A stretch of DNA of 26,416 nt. Origin: an uncultured Marinilabiliaceae bacterium (GTDB taxonomy: Bacteria > Bacteroidota > Bacteroidia > Bacteroidales > Marinilabiliaceae). Location: the NCBI GenBank assembly GCA_905235955.1, contig CAJONN010000022.1, positions 1-26,416 of the forward strand, given 5' to 3'. The position numbers and the translations under genes were made by a program. The notes below the pieces were generated by a model. The model did no database searches. It saw only the letters and a list, made by a program, of their open reading frames with translations, and was not told the DNA's origin. This document shows positions 8,015-16,360 of this stretch, one piece after another (position 1 is the stretch's first letter; each line of letters opens with the position of its first letter).

Positions 8015-8646
8015 TGGAACTGAGCGTATTAAACAAGGAAGGTAAAGAAACCGGTAAGAAGGTCGTATTGCCAGAGTCAGTTTTCGGAGTTGAGCCAAAT
8101 GACCATGCGATATATCTTGATGTGAAGCAATTCTTGGCTAACCAACGTCAGGGTACTCATAAAGCAAAAGAGCGCGCCGAAAACGCACACAGTACTCGTA
8201 AGATAAAGAAGCAGAAAGGTACAGGTGGAGCACGTGCAGGCTCATTGAAGTCGCCAGTGTTCATCGGTGGTGGTCGTATATTCGGTCCACGTCCACGCAA
8301 CTACTCTTTCAAGCTCAACAAGAAACTCAAGCAACTTGCACGTTTCTCTGCTCTTAGCTACAAAGCTAAAGAACAAGCAATTGTGGTAGTTGAAGATTTT
8401 ACATTCGAGGCTCCAAAGACAAAAGATTTTGTTGCATTCAAGAACAACATTAAGATAGCAGAGGGAACTCGCTCACTTGTTGTTCTGCCAGATTATGACA
8501 ACAACATCTATCTTTCAGCTCGCAACGTACAACGCAGTGAAGTGACTGTAGCTTCAACTCTCAACACATATGAGATAATGAAAGCTAAGACTCTTGTGTT
8601 GTTCGAAAGCACAATAGAGCAGTTTAATAATCTTGTAAACGCATAA
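8014..8646 (+). CDS. rplD: 50S ribosomal protein L4 (uL4)
   Basis: Binds domain I of 23S rRNA; its long basic loop forms part of the exit-tunnel constriction with L22. The 210-residue product has the loop at about 43-105, with [27 protein letters not shown] and [15 protein letters not shown]. The C-terminal globular part follows ([18 protein letters not shown]). In E. coli L4 also represses its own S10 operon by attenuation; whether it does so here is unknown, but the hairpin at 6961-6996 is upstream of the genes it would control. Its stop codon overlaps the strong Shine-Dalgarno of rplW. Confidence 0.97.
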   Translation: MELSVLNKEGKETGKKVVLPESVFGVEPNDHAIYLDVKQFLANQRQGTHKAKERAENAHSTRKIKKQKGTGGARAGSLKSPVFIGGGRIFGPRPRNYSFKLNKKLKQLARFSALSYKAKEQAIVVVEDFTFEAPKTKDFVAFKNNIKIAEGTRSLVVLPDYDNNIYLSARNVQRSEVTVASTLNTYEIMKAKTLVLFESTIEQFNNLVNA

Positions 8647-8651
8647 GGAGG
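8645..8651 (+). promoter_or_regulatory. Strong Shine-Dalgarno sequence of rplW
   Basis: AAGGAGG, 7 nt before the rplW ATG at 8659. It overlaps the TAA stop of rplD (8644-8646), so translation end and start are coupled. Such full matches to the 16S 3' end are unusual in Bacteroidota and most other genes in this window lack one. Confidence 0.75.
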
Positions 8652-8658
8652 ATAATCA

Positions 8659-8952
8659 ATGGGAATAATAGTAAAGCCTCTGGTAACAGAAAAGCAATCA
8701 AACATTACCGGAAAATTCGGCAATCGCTATGGTTTCGTAGTTCTCCGTACAGCGGACAAGACCGAAATTAAGAAGGCTATTGAAGAGCTCTATGGCGTAA
8801 AAGTCGTTAAGATTAATACGCTAATCTCTCCGGCCAAACGTAAGAGTCGTTACACCAAAACAGGTGTTATCGAAGGACGTGTTCCTTCTTACAAGAAAGC
8901 CATTGTTACATTGGCTGAAGGCCAGACAATTGATTTTTACAGCAATATCTAA
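8659..8952 (+). CDS. rplW: 50S ribosomal protein L23 (uL23)
   Basis: Sits at the exit of the nascent-chain tunnel and is the docking site for trigger factor and SRP. The 97-residue product has the family start IIVKPLVTEKQSN, the YGFVV strand, the conserved KKAIEELYGVKVVKINTL segment (about 38-55), and the basic hairpin PAKRKSRYTK before YKKAIVTLAEGQ. Length is normal. The start is fixed by the ribosome binding site at 8645-8651. Confidence 0.97.
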   Translation: MGIIVKPLVTEKQSNITGKFGNRYGFVVLRTADKTEIKKAIEELYGVKVVKINTLISPAKRKSRYTKTGVIEGRVPSYKKAIVTLAEGQTIDFYSNI

Positions 8953-8958
8953 TAAGAA

Positions 8959-9783
8959 ATGGCAGTTAAAAAGTTGAAGCCCGTAACACCAGGGCAACGT
9001 AACAAAGTTATTGGCACGTTTGATACGATTACGTCAACCACGCCAGAAAAGTCATTGTTGAGACCTCTGAAGAAGACAGGTGGTCGAAACAACACCGGTA
9101 AGATGACAATGCGTTACATCGGTGGTGGACACAAAAGAAAGTACAGAGTAATCGACTTCAAGAGATTGAAGGACGGTGTGCCAGCAGTAGTGGATTCAAT
9201 CCAATACGATCCAAACAGAAGTGCTCGTATAGCTCTGTTGGTTTATGAAGATGGTGAGAAGAGTTACATTCTCGCTCCCAATGGTCTGCAAGTTGGTCAG
9301 ACAGTGATGTCAGGTGAGTCAGCTGCTCCTGAAGTAGGCAACGCTCTCCCACTCAGTGTTATACCAATTGGTACTATAATCCACAATATCGAGCTTCGTC
9401 CAGGACAAGGCGGTATTATGGCACGTAGTGCAGGTACTTTTGCTCAGTTGGCTGGCCGTGATGGCGGCTATGCGATTGTTAAATTGCCTTCAGGCGAAAC
9501 ACGTCGTGTCCTTGTTACATGCCGCGCAACAGTAGGCGTAGTAGGTAATTCAGACCACGCTCTTGAGAAGTCAGGTAAGGCAGGTCGTTCAAGATGGCTT
9601 GGTCGTCGTCCTCGCAACCGTGGTGTTGTAATGAACCCAGTAGATCACCCGATGGGTGGTGGTGAAGGACGTGCTTCAGGTGGTCATCCACGTTCACGTA
9701 AGGGCTTGCTTGCAAAGGGTTACAAGACACGTACTCCTAAGAAGCAGTCTAACAAGTTCATCATTGAAAGACGTAAAAAGTAA
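8959..9783 (+). CDS. rplB: 50S ribosomal protein L2 (uL2)
   Basis: Large-subunit protein close to the peptidyl transferase centre, needed for subunit association and peptidyl transfer. The 274-residue product contains the N-terminal [32 protein letters not shown] (about 41-63), the SH3-like domain with [19 protein letters not shown], and the C-terminal [13 protein letters not shown] and [10 protein letters not shown] motifs (about 228-250). The usual HPHGGGEGR is HPMGGGEGR here; I believe Met is common at this spot in the phylum. Starts 6 nt after rplW. Confidence 0.98.
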   Translation: MAVKKLKPVTPGQRNKVIGTFDTITSTTPEKSLLRPLKKTGGRNNTGKMTMRYIGGGHKRKYRVIDFKRLKDGVPAVVDSIQYDPNRSARIALLVYEDGEKSYILAPNGLQVGQTVMSGESAAPEVGNALPLSVIPIGTIIHNIELRPGQGGIMARSAGTFAQLAGRDGGYAIVKLPSGETRRVLVTCRATVGVVGNSDHALEKSGKAGRSRWLGRRPRNRGVVMNPVDHPMGGGEGRASGGHPRSRKGLLAKGYKTRTPKKQSNKFIIERRKK

Positions 9784-9803
9784 TCGCGTAATTATTTAAA
9801 ATT

Positions 9804-10073
9804 ATGAGCAGATCATTAAAAAAAGGCCCATATATTAACCTCAAGTTGGAAAAGAAGATTCTTGCTATGAACGAAAGTGGCAAGAAGTCGGTAGTGAAGA
9901 CATGGGCACGCGCTTCCATGATTTCTCCTGATTTTGTGGGCCACACAGTTGCTGTGCACAATGGCAACAAATTCATTCCAGTGTATGTCACTGAGAATAT
10001 GGTGGGGCACAAGTTGGGTGAGTTCGCTCCGACGCGTACATTCCGCGGTCATAGCGGCAATCGAAAGAAATAA
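9804..10073 (+). CDS. rpsS: 30S ribosomal protein S19 (uS19)
   Basis: Head protein of the small subunit that pairs with S13 near the A-site finger. The 89-residue product has the family start [11 protein letters not shown], then [50 protein letters not shown] and a basic end GNRKK. Length is standard. It lies 20 nt after rplB and 41 nt before rplV. Confidence 0.97.
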   Translation: MSRSLKKGPYINLKLEKKILAMNESGKKSVVKTWARASMISPDFVGHTVAVHNGNKFIPVYVTENMVGHKLGEFAPTRTFRGHSGNRKK

Positions 10074-10114
10074 GCCTCTGCCGGGATTACTAACTTTTTA
10101 AACGAAAGATTAAA

Positions 10115-10528
10115 ATGGGTAAAAGAAAAAGAATAAGTGCAGACGCAAGAAAAGAAGCGAACAAGAGTTTGTATTTCGCTTCGTTGCGCAATGTACCCAC
10201 TTCTCCTCGCAAGATGCGTTTGGTTGCAGATATGATTCGAGGCAAGGAGGTTAATTTGGCACTCAACATGCTTCATTTCTCAACAAAAGAGGCTGCAGGC
10301 CGCGTTGAAAAACTGCTTCTCTCTGCAATCGACAACTGGAAGCAGAAGAACGAAGGTGCTAATGTTGAAGAGGCTAACCTTTATGTAAAAACAATCTACG
10401 TTGATTCAGCACGCATATTGAAGCGTCTGCGTCCGGCTCCACAGGGCCGTGGTCACAGAATTCGTAAGCGTTCTAACCACGTTACATTGTTTGTTGATAG
10501 CAAAGTATCAGAAAACCAAGAAAATTAA
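10115..10528 (+). CDS. rplV: 50S ribosomal protein L22 (uL22)
   Basis: Contacts all domains of 23S rRNA; its long beta hairpin lines the exit tunnel with L4. The 137-residue product shows [17 protein letters not shown] (about 30-46), the [18 protein letters not shown] helix, and the tunnel hairpin with [21 protein letters not shown] (about 107-127). It has a longer N-terminus ([16 protein letters not shown]) than E. coli L22, as in other Bacteroidota. Eleven nt separate it from rpsC. Confidence 0.96.
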   Translation: MGKRKRISADARKEANKSLYFASLRNVPTSPRKMRLVADMIRGKEVNLALNMLHFSTKEAAGRVEKLLLSAIDNWKQKNEGANVEEANLYVKTIYVDSARILKRLRPAPQGRGHRIRKRSNHVTLFVDSKVSENQEN

Positions 10529-10539
10529 TTGCGAGCTAA

Positions 10540-11265
10540 ATGGGACAGAAAATTAATCCAATAAGCAACAGACTTGGTATAACGAGAGGTTGGGATTCAA
10601 GCTGGTTCGGCGGCAAGAACTACGGTGACAAAATCGTAGAGGATACCAAAATTCGTAAATACCTCAACGCTCGTTTGGCAAAAGCCAACGTATCTCGAAT
10701 TGTTATCGAGCGCACACTTAAGCTCGTTACAATAACAGTTTTCACTGCTCGTCCGGGTCTAATCATAGGCAAAGGCGGTCAGGAGGTTGATAAACTGAAG
10801 GAAGAGTTAAAGAAGATCACAGATAAGGATGTTCAGATCAACATCTACGAAGTAAAACGCCCTGATCTTGATGCAGTTATTGTTGCAAACAATATAGCAC
10901 GTCAGATAGAAGGTCGTGTAGCTTATCGTCGTGCAATCAAGACAGCTATAGCTTCTACAATGCGCAACAACGCAGAAGGTATCAAAATCCTTATCAGCGG
11001 ACGTTTGAACGGTGCCGAGATGGCACGTTCGGAAATGTTCAAAGAGGGTCGTACTCCACTCCATACATTCCGTGCAGATATAGACTACTGCCAAGCAGAA
11101 GCTCTTACAAAGATGGGCTTGATTGGTATCAAAGTTTGGATATGCAAGGGTGAGGTATATGGCAAACGCGACCTGACTCTCAACATTGGAGCACGTGAAG
11201 CATCAGCTCCAGCAGGAAACAATGCGGGCTCTCGCGATAGAGGTCCGAGGAGAAAGAAGAAGTAA
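10540..11265 (+). CDS. rpsC: 30S ribosomal protein S3 (uS3)
   Basis: At the mRNA entry channel, where with S4 and S5 it takes part in helicase activity. The 241-residue product begins [20 protein letters not shown], has the KH type II domain with the GxxG loop in [19 protein letters not shown] (about 75-95), and the S3 C-terminal domain with [20 protein letters not shown] (about 146-166) and the [13 protein letters not shown] strand. The tail is rich in Gly, Arg and Lys. Next gene rplP follows after 20 nt. Confidence 0.97.
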   Translation: MGQKINPISNRLGITRGWDSSWFGGKNYGDKIVEDTKIRKYLNARLAKANVSRIVIERTLKLVTITVFTARPGLIIGKGGQEVDKLKEELKKITDKDVQINIYEVKRPDLDAVIVANNIARQIEGRVAYRRAIKTAIASTMRNNAEGIKILISGRLNGAEMARSEMFKEGRTPLHTFRADIDYCQAEALTKMGLIGIKVWICKGEVYGKRDLTLNIGAREASAPAGNNAGSRDRGPRRKKK

Positions 11266-11285
11266 TCATCTTTAACTTTTGAACG

Positions 11286-11717
11286 ATGTTACAACCTAAG
11301 AAAGTAAAATTCAGAAGAGTACAGAAGGGCAAGATGAAGGGTATTGCCCATCGTGGTAGCGAACTTGCCTTTGGCTCGTTCGGTATCAAGTCTCTGCAGA
11401 GCAAATGGATCACAGGCCGTCAGATAGAGGCTGCTCGTATCGCCGTAACGCGTTACATGCAACGTCAGGGTCAGATATGGATCCGTATATTCCCAGACAA
11501 ACCTATCACCAAGAAACCTCTCGACGTACGTATGGGTAAAGGTAAAGGTAATCCAGAAGGATTCGTAGCACCAGTTACTCCGGGTCGTATGATAATAGAG
11601 TGTGATGGTGTTCCTTTCGAGATAGCAAAAGAGGCGCTTCGCCTTGCAGCACAAAAACTGCCGGTGACCACCAAATTTGTAGTACGTCGCGACTATGTTG
11701 AATCTTCTAACATCTAA
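11286..11717 (+). CDS. rplP: 50S ribosomal protein L16 (uL16)
   Basis: Late-assembly protein near the A-site tRNA elbow and central protuberance. The 143-residue product starts [19 protein letters not shown], with [29 protein letters not shown] and [26 protein letters not shown] (about 74-99). This last segment includes the Arg that some bacteria hydroxylate (E. coli Arg81). The tail is a few residues longer than in E. coli. Spacing to rpmC is 5 nt. Confidence 0.97.
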   Translation: MLQPKKVKFRRVQKGKMKGIAHRGSELAFGSFGIKSLQSKWITGRQIEAARIAVTRYMQRQGQIWIRIFPDKPITKKPLDVRMGKGKGNPEGFVAPVTPGRMIIECDGVPFEIAKEALRLAAQKLPVTTKFVVRRDYVESSNI

Positions 11718-11722
11718 TATCA

Positions 11723-11923
11723 ATGAAAGCATCAGAGATAAAAGGCTTGACAATCGCCGAGATTGAAGAGAAAGTAGCTTCAGCTCGTGCAGAGCTTCAG
11801 AAGATGGAGTTGGCTCATGTAGTCACACCTATTGAAAACCCAATGAAGATCCGTCAAACACGTCGAGAGATCGCTCGTTTGATTACCATCTTGACAGAAA
11901 AGCGGAATTCAGAAAACAAGTAG
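11723..11923 (+). CDS. rpmC: 50S ribosomal protein L29 (uL29)
   Basis: Small helical hairpin protein near the tunnel exit beside L23. The 66 residues start [18 protein letters not shown] and contain [34 protein letters not shown], the typical two-helix pattern. Standard length, tightly packed between rplP and rpsQ (5 and 4 nt). Confidence 0.95.
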   Translation: MKASEIKGLTIAEIEEKVASARAELQKMELAHVVTPIENPMKIRQTRREIARLITILTEKRNSENK

Positions 11924-11927
11924 TAAG

Positions 11928-12185
11928 ATGGAAGAAAGAAATTCAAGAAAGGAACGTCAGGGCGTTGTAATCAGCGAAAAAATGGATAAAACCGTTGTTG
12001 TCGCTGTCGAAATACGTGAGAAGCATCCTATTTATGGTAAGTTTGTTACCAAAACAAAGAAGTTCCACGTACATGACGAGAAAAATGACGCTCACGAGGG
12101 TGATACTGTACGCATTATGGAGACACGCCCTCTCAGTAAAACTAAACGTTGGAGAATAGTAGAAATCATCGAAAGGGCTAAGTAA
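11928..12185 (+). CDS. rpsQ: 30S ribosomal protein S17 (uS17)
   Basis: Primary binder of the 5' domain of 16S rRNA, with an OB fold. The 85-residue product has the conserved [21 protein letters not shown] strand pair, [20 protein letters not shown] (about 32-51), [24 protein letters not shown]. Standard length. Separated from rplN by 2 nt. Confidence 0.96.
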   Translation: MEERNSRKERQGVVISEKMDKTVVVAVEIREKHPIYGKFVTKTKKFHVHDEKNDAHEGDTVRIMETRPLSKTKRWRIVEIIERAK

Positions 12186-12187
12186 TC

Positions 12188-12553
12188 ATGATACAGACAG
12201 AAACCAGACTTTCGGTAGCCGACAATAGCGGTGCAAAAGAAGTACTCTGCATTCACGTGTTGGGTGGTTCATTCAAGCGCTATGCTACATTGGGCGACCT
12301 TATCGTAGTAACGGTAAAGCACGCTCTGCCATCAAGTGAGATGAAGAAGGGTACGGTCAGCAGAGCTGTCGTAGTCCGTACCAAAAAAGAAGTAAGACGC
12401 GCCGATGGCTCTTACATCCGTTTTGACGACAATGCATGTGTATTGCTCAACAACGCCGGCGAAATGCGTGGTACACGTATCTTTGGTCCGGTAGCTCGTG
12501 AGCTCCGTGACGGATATATGAAGATCGTCTCTTTGGCGCCAGAGGTAATTTAA
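12188..12553 (+). CDS. rplN: 50S ribosomal protein L14 (uL14)
   Basis: Interface protein that forms intersubunit bridge B8 with 16S rRNA helix 14 and is the docking site of the silencing factor RsfS. The 121-residue product starts [19 protein letters not shown], with [23 protein letters not shown] and the end [15 protein letters not shown]...[10 protein letters not shown], all family hallmarks. Length is normal. Confidence 0.97.
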   Translation: MIQTETRLSVADNSGAKEVLCIHVLGGSFKRYATLGDLIVVTVKHALPSSEMKKGTVSRAVVVRTKKEVRRADGSYIRFDDNACVLLNNAGEMRGTRIFGPVARELRDGYMKIVSLAPEVI

Positions 12554-12569
12554 TTAAAGACGTTACAAA

Positions 12570-12914
12570 ATGGCTAAATTGCACATAAAGAAAGGCGATA
12601 TAGTAATCATCAACGCCGGAGAAGATAAGGGCAAAGAGGGTAAAGTACTCTCAGTTGACCCAGAGAAGCAGCGCGCGATAGTTGAAGGGTGCAATGTAAT
12701 AAAGAAACATACCAAACCAAGTGCTTCAAACCCACAAGGTGGTATTGTTGAGAAAGAGGCTCCTATTCATATTTCGAACCTCAACCTCAAAGACCCTAAG
12801 ACAGGCGTAGCTACACGTGTAGGTATCAAACTTGATGAGAATGGTGCTCCCGTTCTCGACGAAAAGGGTAACAAAATTCGAATCGCTAAAAAGTCAGGGG
12901 AGGAGATTAAATAA
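12570..12914 (+). CDS. rplX: 50S ribosomal protein L24 (uL24)
   Basis: Assembly initiator that binds 23S domain I near the tunnel exit. The 114-residue product has an N-terminal KOW motif ([20 protein letters not shown], about 7-26), then the [30 protein letters not shown] region, and a C-terminal Lys-rich end. Its TAA stop overlaps the rplE ATG by one base (TAATG), so L24 and L5 are probably translationally coupled. Confidence 0.96.
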   Translation: MAKLHIKKGDIVIINAGEDKGKEGKVLSVDPEKQRAIVEGCNVIKKHTKPSASNPQGGIVEKEAPIHISNLNLKDPKTGVATRVGIKLDENGAPVLDEKGNKIRIAKKSGEEIK

Positions 12915-13468
12915 TGAGCTACGTACCAGCATTAAAAACTCTTTACAAAGAGCAGATACTCCCTTCACTTATGAAGGAGTTCAATTTCAGCACTCCAATG
13001 CGTGCACCTAAACTTCAGAAGATTGTTATCAATCAGGGTTTGGGCGACGCTACTCAGGATAAGAAGATTATCGAAATAGCACTCAAAGAAATATCTACCA
13101 TTGCAGGTCAGAAAGCAGTTGCTACTGTTGCAAAGAAAGATATAGCAGGTTTCAAACTGCGTGCTAACACCCCAATCGGTGTAAAGGTAACTCTTCGTCG
13201 TGAGAAGATGTATGAATTCCTTGAGCGTCTTGTTCGTGTAGCTCTTCCTCGTATCCGTGACTTCAACGGTATCGGCGGAAAGTTCGATGGTAGAGGTAAT
13301 TACACTCTTGGAATCCAAGAGCAGATCATCTTCCCTGAAATAAACATCGATGCTGTATCGAAAATTCAGGGTATGAACATTACCTTTGTAACCACTGGAC
13401 AAACAGATGAAGAGGCTTATGCTCTCTTGAAGGCATTCGGTCTCCCATTTAAGAAGAATTATAAGTAA
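12914..13468 (+). CDS. rplE: 50S ribosomal protein L5 (uL5)
   Basis: Binds 5S rRNA and forms the bridge to S13 from the central protuberance. The 184-residue product has [32 protein letters not shown] (about 34-46), [17 protein letters not shown], the RIRDFNGI and [18 protein letters not shown] segment (about 120-148), and the ending LLKAFGLPF. Standard length. In E. coli S8 represses the spc operon at the start of rplE; I see no obvious equivalent here because the start overlaps rplX. Confidence 0.97.
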   Translation: MSYVPALKTLYKEQILPSLMKEFNFSTPMRAPKLQKIVINQGLGDATQDKKIIEIALKEISTIAGQKAVATVAKKDIAGFKLRANTPIGVKVTLRREKMYEFLERLVRVALPRIRDFNGIGGKFDGRGNYTLGIQEQIIFPEINIDAVSKIQGMNITFVTTGQTDEEAYALLKAFGLPFKKNYK

Positions 13469-13492
13469 AAAAGTAACTTTTAGAAGTATAAT

Positions 13493-13762
13493 ATGGCAAA
13501 AGAATCAATGAAGGCTCGCGAAGTGAAGCGTGCCAAATTAGTTGCCAAGTATGCGGAAAAAAGAGCTCAGTTAAAGGCTGAGGGCAACTATGTTGCCCTC
13601 CAGCTTTTACCTAAGAACTCTTGCCCAACACGTCTGCACAATCGTTGCAAACTTTCGGGACGTCCGAAAGGTTATATGCGTCAGTTTGGCATCTCACGTA
13701 TTGAGTTCCGTGAATTGGCATCGGCAGGTCTCATTCCCGGTGTAAAGAAAGCGAGCTGGTAA
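13493..13762 (+). CDS. rpsN: 30S ribosomal protein S14, zinc-free long form (uS14)
   Basis: Head protein next to S3, S10 and S19. The 89-residue product starts [20 protein letters not shown] and carries the [24 protein letters not shown] segment (about 41-64) and ends [11 protein letters not shown]. It is the longer form without the two CxxC zinc knuckles of short S14; the two Cys present are not arranged as a zinc site. Its stop codon lies in the loop of a 7-bp hairpin (13754-13771). Confidence 0.96.
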   Translation: MAKESMKAREVKRAKLVAKYAEKRAQLKAEGNYVALQLLPKNSCPTRLHNRCKLSGRPKGYMRQFGISRIEFRELASAGLIPGVKKASW

Positions 13763-13814
13763 TGACCAGTTGCAAAAAATGAGTGTTAAATATTGTCGTG
13801 CTTGCACGATCAAT
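13754..13814 (+). promoter_or_regulatory. Pair of mRNA hairpins between rpsN and rpsH
   Basis: Hairpin 1 pairs AGCTGGT (13754-13760) with ACCAGTT (13765-13771), loop AATG, spanning the rpsN stop. Hairpin 2 pairs TCGTG (13796-13800) with CACGA (13805-13809) under a CTTG tetraloop, extended by ATTG (13792-13795) with CAAT (13811-13814) past one bulged T (13810). The 69-nt gap is long for this part of the cluster. Bulged helices are common binding sites for ribosomal proteins and S8 is the known spc regulator in E. coli; a link to S8 is inference only. Confidence 0.4.
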
Positions 13815-13831
13815 TTAAACTTAATTATTTC

Positions 13832-14230
13832 ATGTATTCAGATCCAATTTCAGACTTCCTTACGAGAGTGAGGAACGCAATCATGGCGAAGCACAAGGTA
13901 GTAGAAGTACCTGCTTCAAACTTGAAGAAGGATATAACCAAAATTTTGTTTGACAAAGGCTATATTCTCAACTACAAGTTCATCGACGACAACAAACAAG
14001 GCATTATCAAAATAGCCTTGAAGTACGATTCTCAAACCAAATCATCAGCAATCAAAGCGCTCAAGCGTGTTTCAACTCCGGGTTTGCGTAGTTATGCTGG
14101 CTATCGCGATATGCCTCGTGTATTGAACGGACTTGGTATAGCTGTAGTCTCTACATCAAAGGGTGTAATGACTGACAAAGAGGCTCGCGCAGAGAAAATA
14201 GGTGGTGAAGTATTGTGTTACATTTACTAA
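13832..14230 (+). CDS. rpsH: 30S ribosomal protein S8 (uS8)
   Basis: Binds the central domain of 16S rRNA (helix 21) early in assembly; in E. coli it also represses the spc operon. The 132-residue reading starts [21 protein letters not shown], with [45 protein letters not shown] (about 75-100) and the C-terminal [22 protein letters not shown] pattern. An in-frame ATG at 13793 lies inside the bulged hairpin and would add a non-conserved 13-residue extension, so 13832 is the likely start. Confidence 0.95.
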   Translation: MYSDPISDFLTRVRNAIMAKHKVVEVPASNLKKDITKILFDKGYILNYKFIDDNKQGIIKIALKYDSQTKSSAIKALKRVSTPGLRSYAGYRDMPRVLNGLGIAVVSTSKGVMTDKEARAEKIGGEVLCYIY

Positions 14231-14236
14231 TTTTAT

Positions 14237-14242
14237 AGGAGG
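14237..14242 (+). promoter_or_regulatory. Strong Shine-Dalgarno sequence of rplF
   Basis: AGGAGG, 7 nt before the ATG at 14250, the same spacing as at rplW. It decides the start of rplF, since an upstream in-frame ATG (14202) lies inside rpsH and has no such signal. Confidence 0.75.
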
Positions 14243-14249
14243 ATTAAAG

Positions 14250-14801
14250 ATGTCAAGAATTGGTAAAATGCCTGTGTCTATTCCTTCGGGAGTTAGTGTA
14301 TCAGTAGCAGACAATGTTATCACTGTAAAAGGTCCTAAAGGCGAACTCAAACAAGCCGTTAACCCAACAATTTCAGTTGAAGTAAAAGATGGTGAAGTAA
14401 CATTCACTCGTCCGAACGATGAACCTGCAACACGTTCAATGCATGGTTTGTACCGAGCTCTCGTTCATAATATGGTAGTTGGTGTATCAGAAGGATATAC
14501 AGCTAAGCTCGAACTTGTAGGTGTAGGTTATCGTGCTACATCACAAGGTCAGGTTTTGGACCTCGCACTTGGTTATTCACACACAATTCAGCTCCAATTG
14601 CCAACTGAAGTAAAGGTAGAGGCTGTAACTGACCGTAAGAGCAACCCTATCATCACTCTTCAGTGTGCTGACAAGCAATTGCTTGGACAAATCTGTGCAA
14701 AGATTCGTTCATTCCGTGCACCAGAACCATACAAAGGCAAAGGTATTCGCTTTGTTGATGAAGTTGTACGTCGTAAGGCTGGTAAGTCAGCTAAGGTTTA
14801 A
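14250..14801 (+). CDS. rplF: 50S ribosomal protein L6 (uL6)
   Basis: Located near the sarcin-ricin loop and factor binding site of the large subunit. The 183-residue reading starts MSRIGKMPVSIPSGV, and shows the two duplicated L6 domains: first about 1-80 (VITVKGPKGELKQ, RSMHGLYRALVHNMVVGV), second about 82-175 (LELVGVGYRAT, LALGYSHTIQL) with the signature PEPYKGKGIRFVDEVVRRKAGK at the end. Standard length. Confidence 0.97.
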   Translation: MSRIGKMPVSIPSGVSVSVADNVITVKGPKGELKQAVNPTISVEVKDGEVTFTRPNDEPATRSMHGLYRALVHNMVVGVSEGYTAKLELVGVGYRATSQGQVLDLALGYSHTIQLQLPTEVKVEAVTDRKSNPIITLQCADKQLLGQICAKIRSFRAPEPYKGKGIRFVDEVVRRKAGKSAKV

Positions 14802-14819
14802 TGATTAAAGTTTGAAACA

Positions 14820-15170
14820 ATGGCTTTTTCTAAAATCGCAAGAAGAAATAAGATAAAGGCTCGCATCAGATCTAAAGTATCTGGCACAGCAGAGCGTCCG
14901 AGACTTACTGTCTTCAGAAGCAATAAGCAGATATATGCCCAAGTAGTAGACGACAAGCAAGGTAAAACTCTTGCAGCAGCATCGTCTAAAGCACTTGCTG
15001 ATGTTAAAGGCACAAAGAGCGAAGTAGCAGCCGAGGTAGGTAAGCAACTTGCAGCTACTGCAATAGCAAAGGGCATCTCGGAGGTTGTATTTGACCGCAA
15101 TGGTTATTTGTATCACGGACGTGTTAAACAATTGGCAGACGCAGCTCGCGAAGCCGGACTTAAATTTTAA
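14820..15170 (+). CDS. rplR: 50S ribosomal protein L18 (uL18)
   Basis: Binds 5S rRNA together with L5 in the central protuberance. The 116-residue product has [31 protein letters not shown] (about 16-46), the KTLAAASS strand, the [36 protein letters not shown] ending. Standard length; 5 nt before rpsE. Confidence 0.97.
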   Translation: MAFSKIARRNKIKARIRSKVSGTAERPRLTVFRSNKQIYAQVVDDKQGKTLAAASSKALADVKGTKSEVAAEVGKQLAATAIAKGISEVVFDRNGYLYHGRVKQLADAAREAGLKF

Positions 15171-15175
15171 TACCA

Positions 15176-15694
15176 ATGGTAGGTAATGATAAAAGAGTAA
15201 GAACAACTAACGACCTCGAACTTCAAGATCGTTTGGTTGCAATCAACCGAGTTACTAAGGTTACAAAAGGTGGTCGTGCATTTAGCTTTTCGGCTATCGT
15301 TGTTGTAGGCGATGGTAAAGGTGTTGTAGGCTGGGGTCTTGGTAAAGCAAGCGAAGTTACAGCTGCAATTTCAAAAGGCATAGAGGCTGCAAAGAAGAAC
15401 CTTATTCGTGTGCCTCTTGTTCATGGTACTTTGCCTCATGAGCAATATGCTCAGTTTGGTGGCTCACGTGTATTCATGAAGCCAGCATCTCACGGTACTG
15501 GTTTGACAGCAGGTGGCGCTATGCGTGCCGTATTGGAGAGCGTAGGTGTTACTGACATCTTGGCTAAGTCAAAAGGTTCGTCGAACCCTCACAACCTTGT
15601 AAAGGCTACAATAGCAGCATTGAGCGAGGTACGTGACGCTTATCAAGTAGCTCAGCAGCGTGGTGTATCGCTCGATAAGGTGTTCAACGGTTAA
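15176..15694 (+). CDS. rpsE: 30S ribosomal protein S5 (uS5)
   Basis: Body protein next to S4 and S8 that helps decoding fidelity and mRNA unwinding. The 172-residue product has the dsRNA-binding-like N-domain ([44 protein letters not shown], about 19-62) and the C-domain with [39 protein letters not shown] (about 108-146). The loop residues at the spectinomycin site (VTKGGR) look wild type. Standard length; rpmD follows after 11 nt. Confidence 0.97.
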   Translation: MVGNDKRVRTTNDLELQDRLVAINRVTKVTKGGRAFSFSAIVVVGDGKGVVGWGLGKASEVTAAISKGIEAAKKNLIRVPLVHGTLPHEQYAQFGGSRVFMKPASHGTGLTAGGAMRAVLESVGVTDILAKSKGSSNPHNLVKATIAALSEVRDAYQVAQQRGVSLDKVFNG

Positions 15695-15705
15695 TTCAAA
15701 AACTC

Positions 15706-15879
15706 ATGGCAACTATAAAAATAACTCAGATTAAGAGCAAAATCAATGCTCCTAAGCATCAGAAGTTGGTGCTCGAAGCACTTGGCTTGAGGAAAATACA
15801 TCAGACAATAGAAGTAGAAGATACTCCTGCTGTTCGTGGTGCTATTGATAAGGTTAAGCAGCTTGTCACTGTTGAGTAA
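15706..15879 (+). CDS. rpmD: 50S ribosomal protein L30 (uL30)
   Basis: Small 23S rRNA-binding protein of 57 residues, beginning [20 protein letters not shown] and continuing [37 protein letters not shown]. The core of the family is clear: a strand, then the [22 protein letters not shown] motif (E. coli has GLRRIG and D.PAIRGMI). It lies exactly between rpsE and rplO, its usual place, and is complete (stop TAA at 15877). Confidence 0.93.
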   Translation: MATIKITQIKSKINAPKHQKLVLEALGLRKIHQTIEVEDTPAVRGAIDKVKQLVTVE

Positions 15880-15909
15880 TATAAATGAACGAAAGGAAAA
15901 AATTGTATT

Positions 15910-16356
15910 ATGAATTTAAGTAATTTGACTCCTGCAAAGGGTTCTACTCATCATGATAAAAGAGTAGGTCGCGGTGCTGGTTCTGGTTATGGCGGAACAT
16001 CAACACGTGGCCATAAGGGTGCAAAGTCGCGCTCTGGTTATTCTAAGAAGTTTGGTTTCGAAGGCGGTCAGATGCCACTTCAGCGTCGTTTGCCTAAGTT
16101 CGGCTTCAAGAACGTAAACCGCGTTGAGTATAAGGCTATTAACCTCTCTTTCATTCAAGCTTTGGCTGAGAAGTTGAATCTTTCAACAATTGACCCACAA
16201 GTTCTTGTTGAGAATGGTTATGCAAGTAGCAACGATCTTATCAAGATTCTTGGTAATGGTCAGCTCACCGCAAAAGTTGAAGTAAAGGCTCACGCCTTCT
16301 CTAAGAGTGCACAGGCTGCTATTGAAGCAGCTAATGGTTCTGCAGTAAAGCTATAA
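15910..16356 (+). CDS. rplO: 50S ribosomal protein L15 (uL15)
   Basis: Late-assembly protein that threads through 23S rRNA near the central protuberance. The 148-residue product has the long Gly/Arg/Lys-rich N-terminal extension (RVGRGAGSGYGGTSTRGHKGAKSRSG, about 18-43), the GFEGGQMPLQRRLPKFGFKN motif (about 49-68), and a globular C-domain. Starts 30 nt after rpmD; an AAGGA lies 14 nt upstream, probably too far to be a good ribosome binding site. secY follows after 4 nt. Confidence 0.97.
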   Translation: MNLSNLTPAKGSTHHDKRVGRGAGSGYGGTSTRGHKGAKSRSGYSKKFGFEGGQMPLQRRLPKFGFKNVNRVEYKAINLSFIQALAEKLNLSTIDPQVLVENGYASSNDLIKILGNGQLTAKVEVKAHAFSKSAQAAIEAANGSAVKL

Positions 16357-16360
16357 TGCA

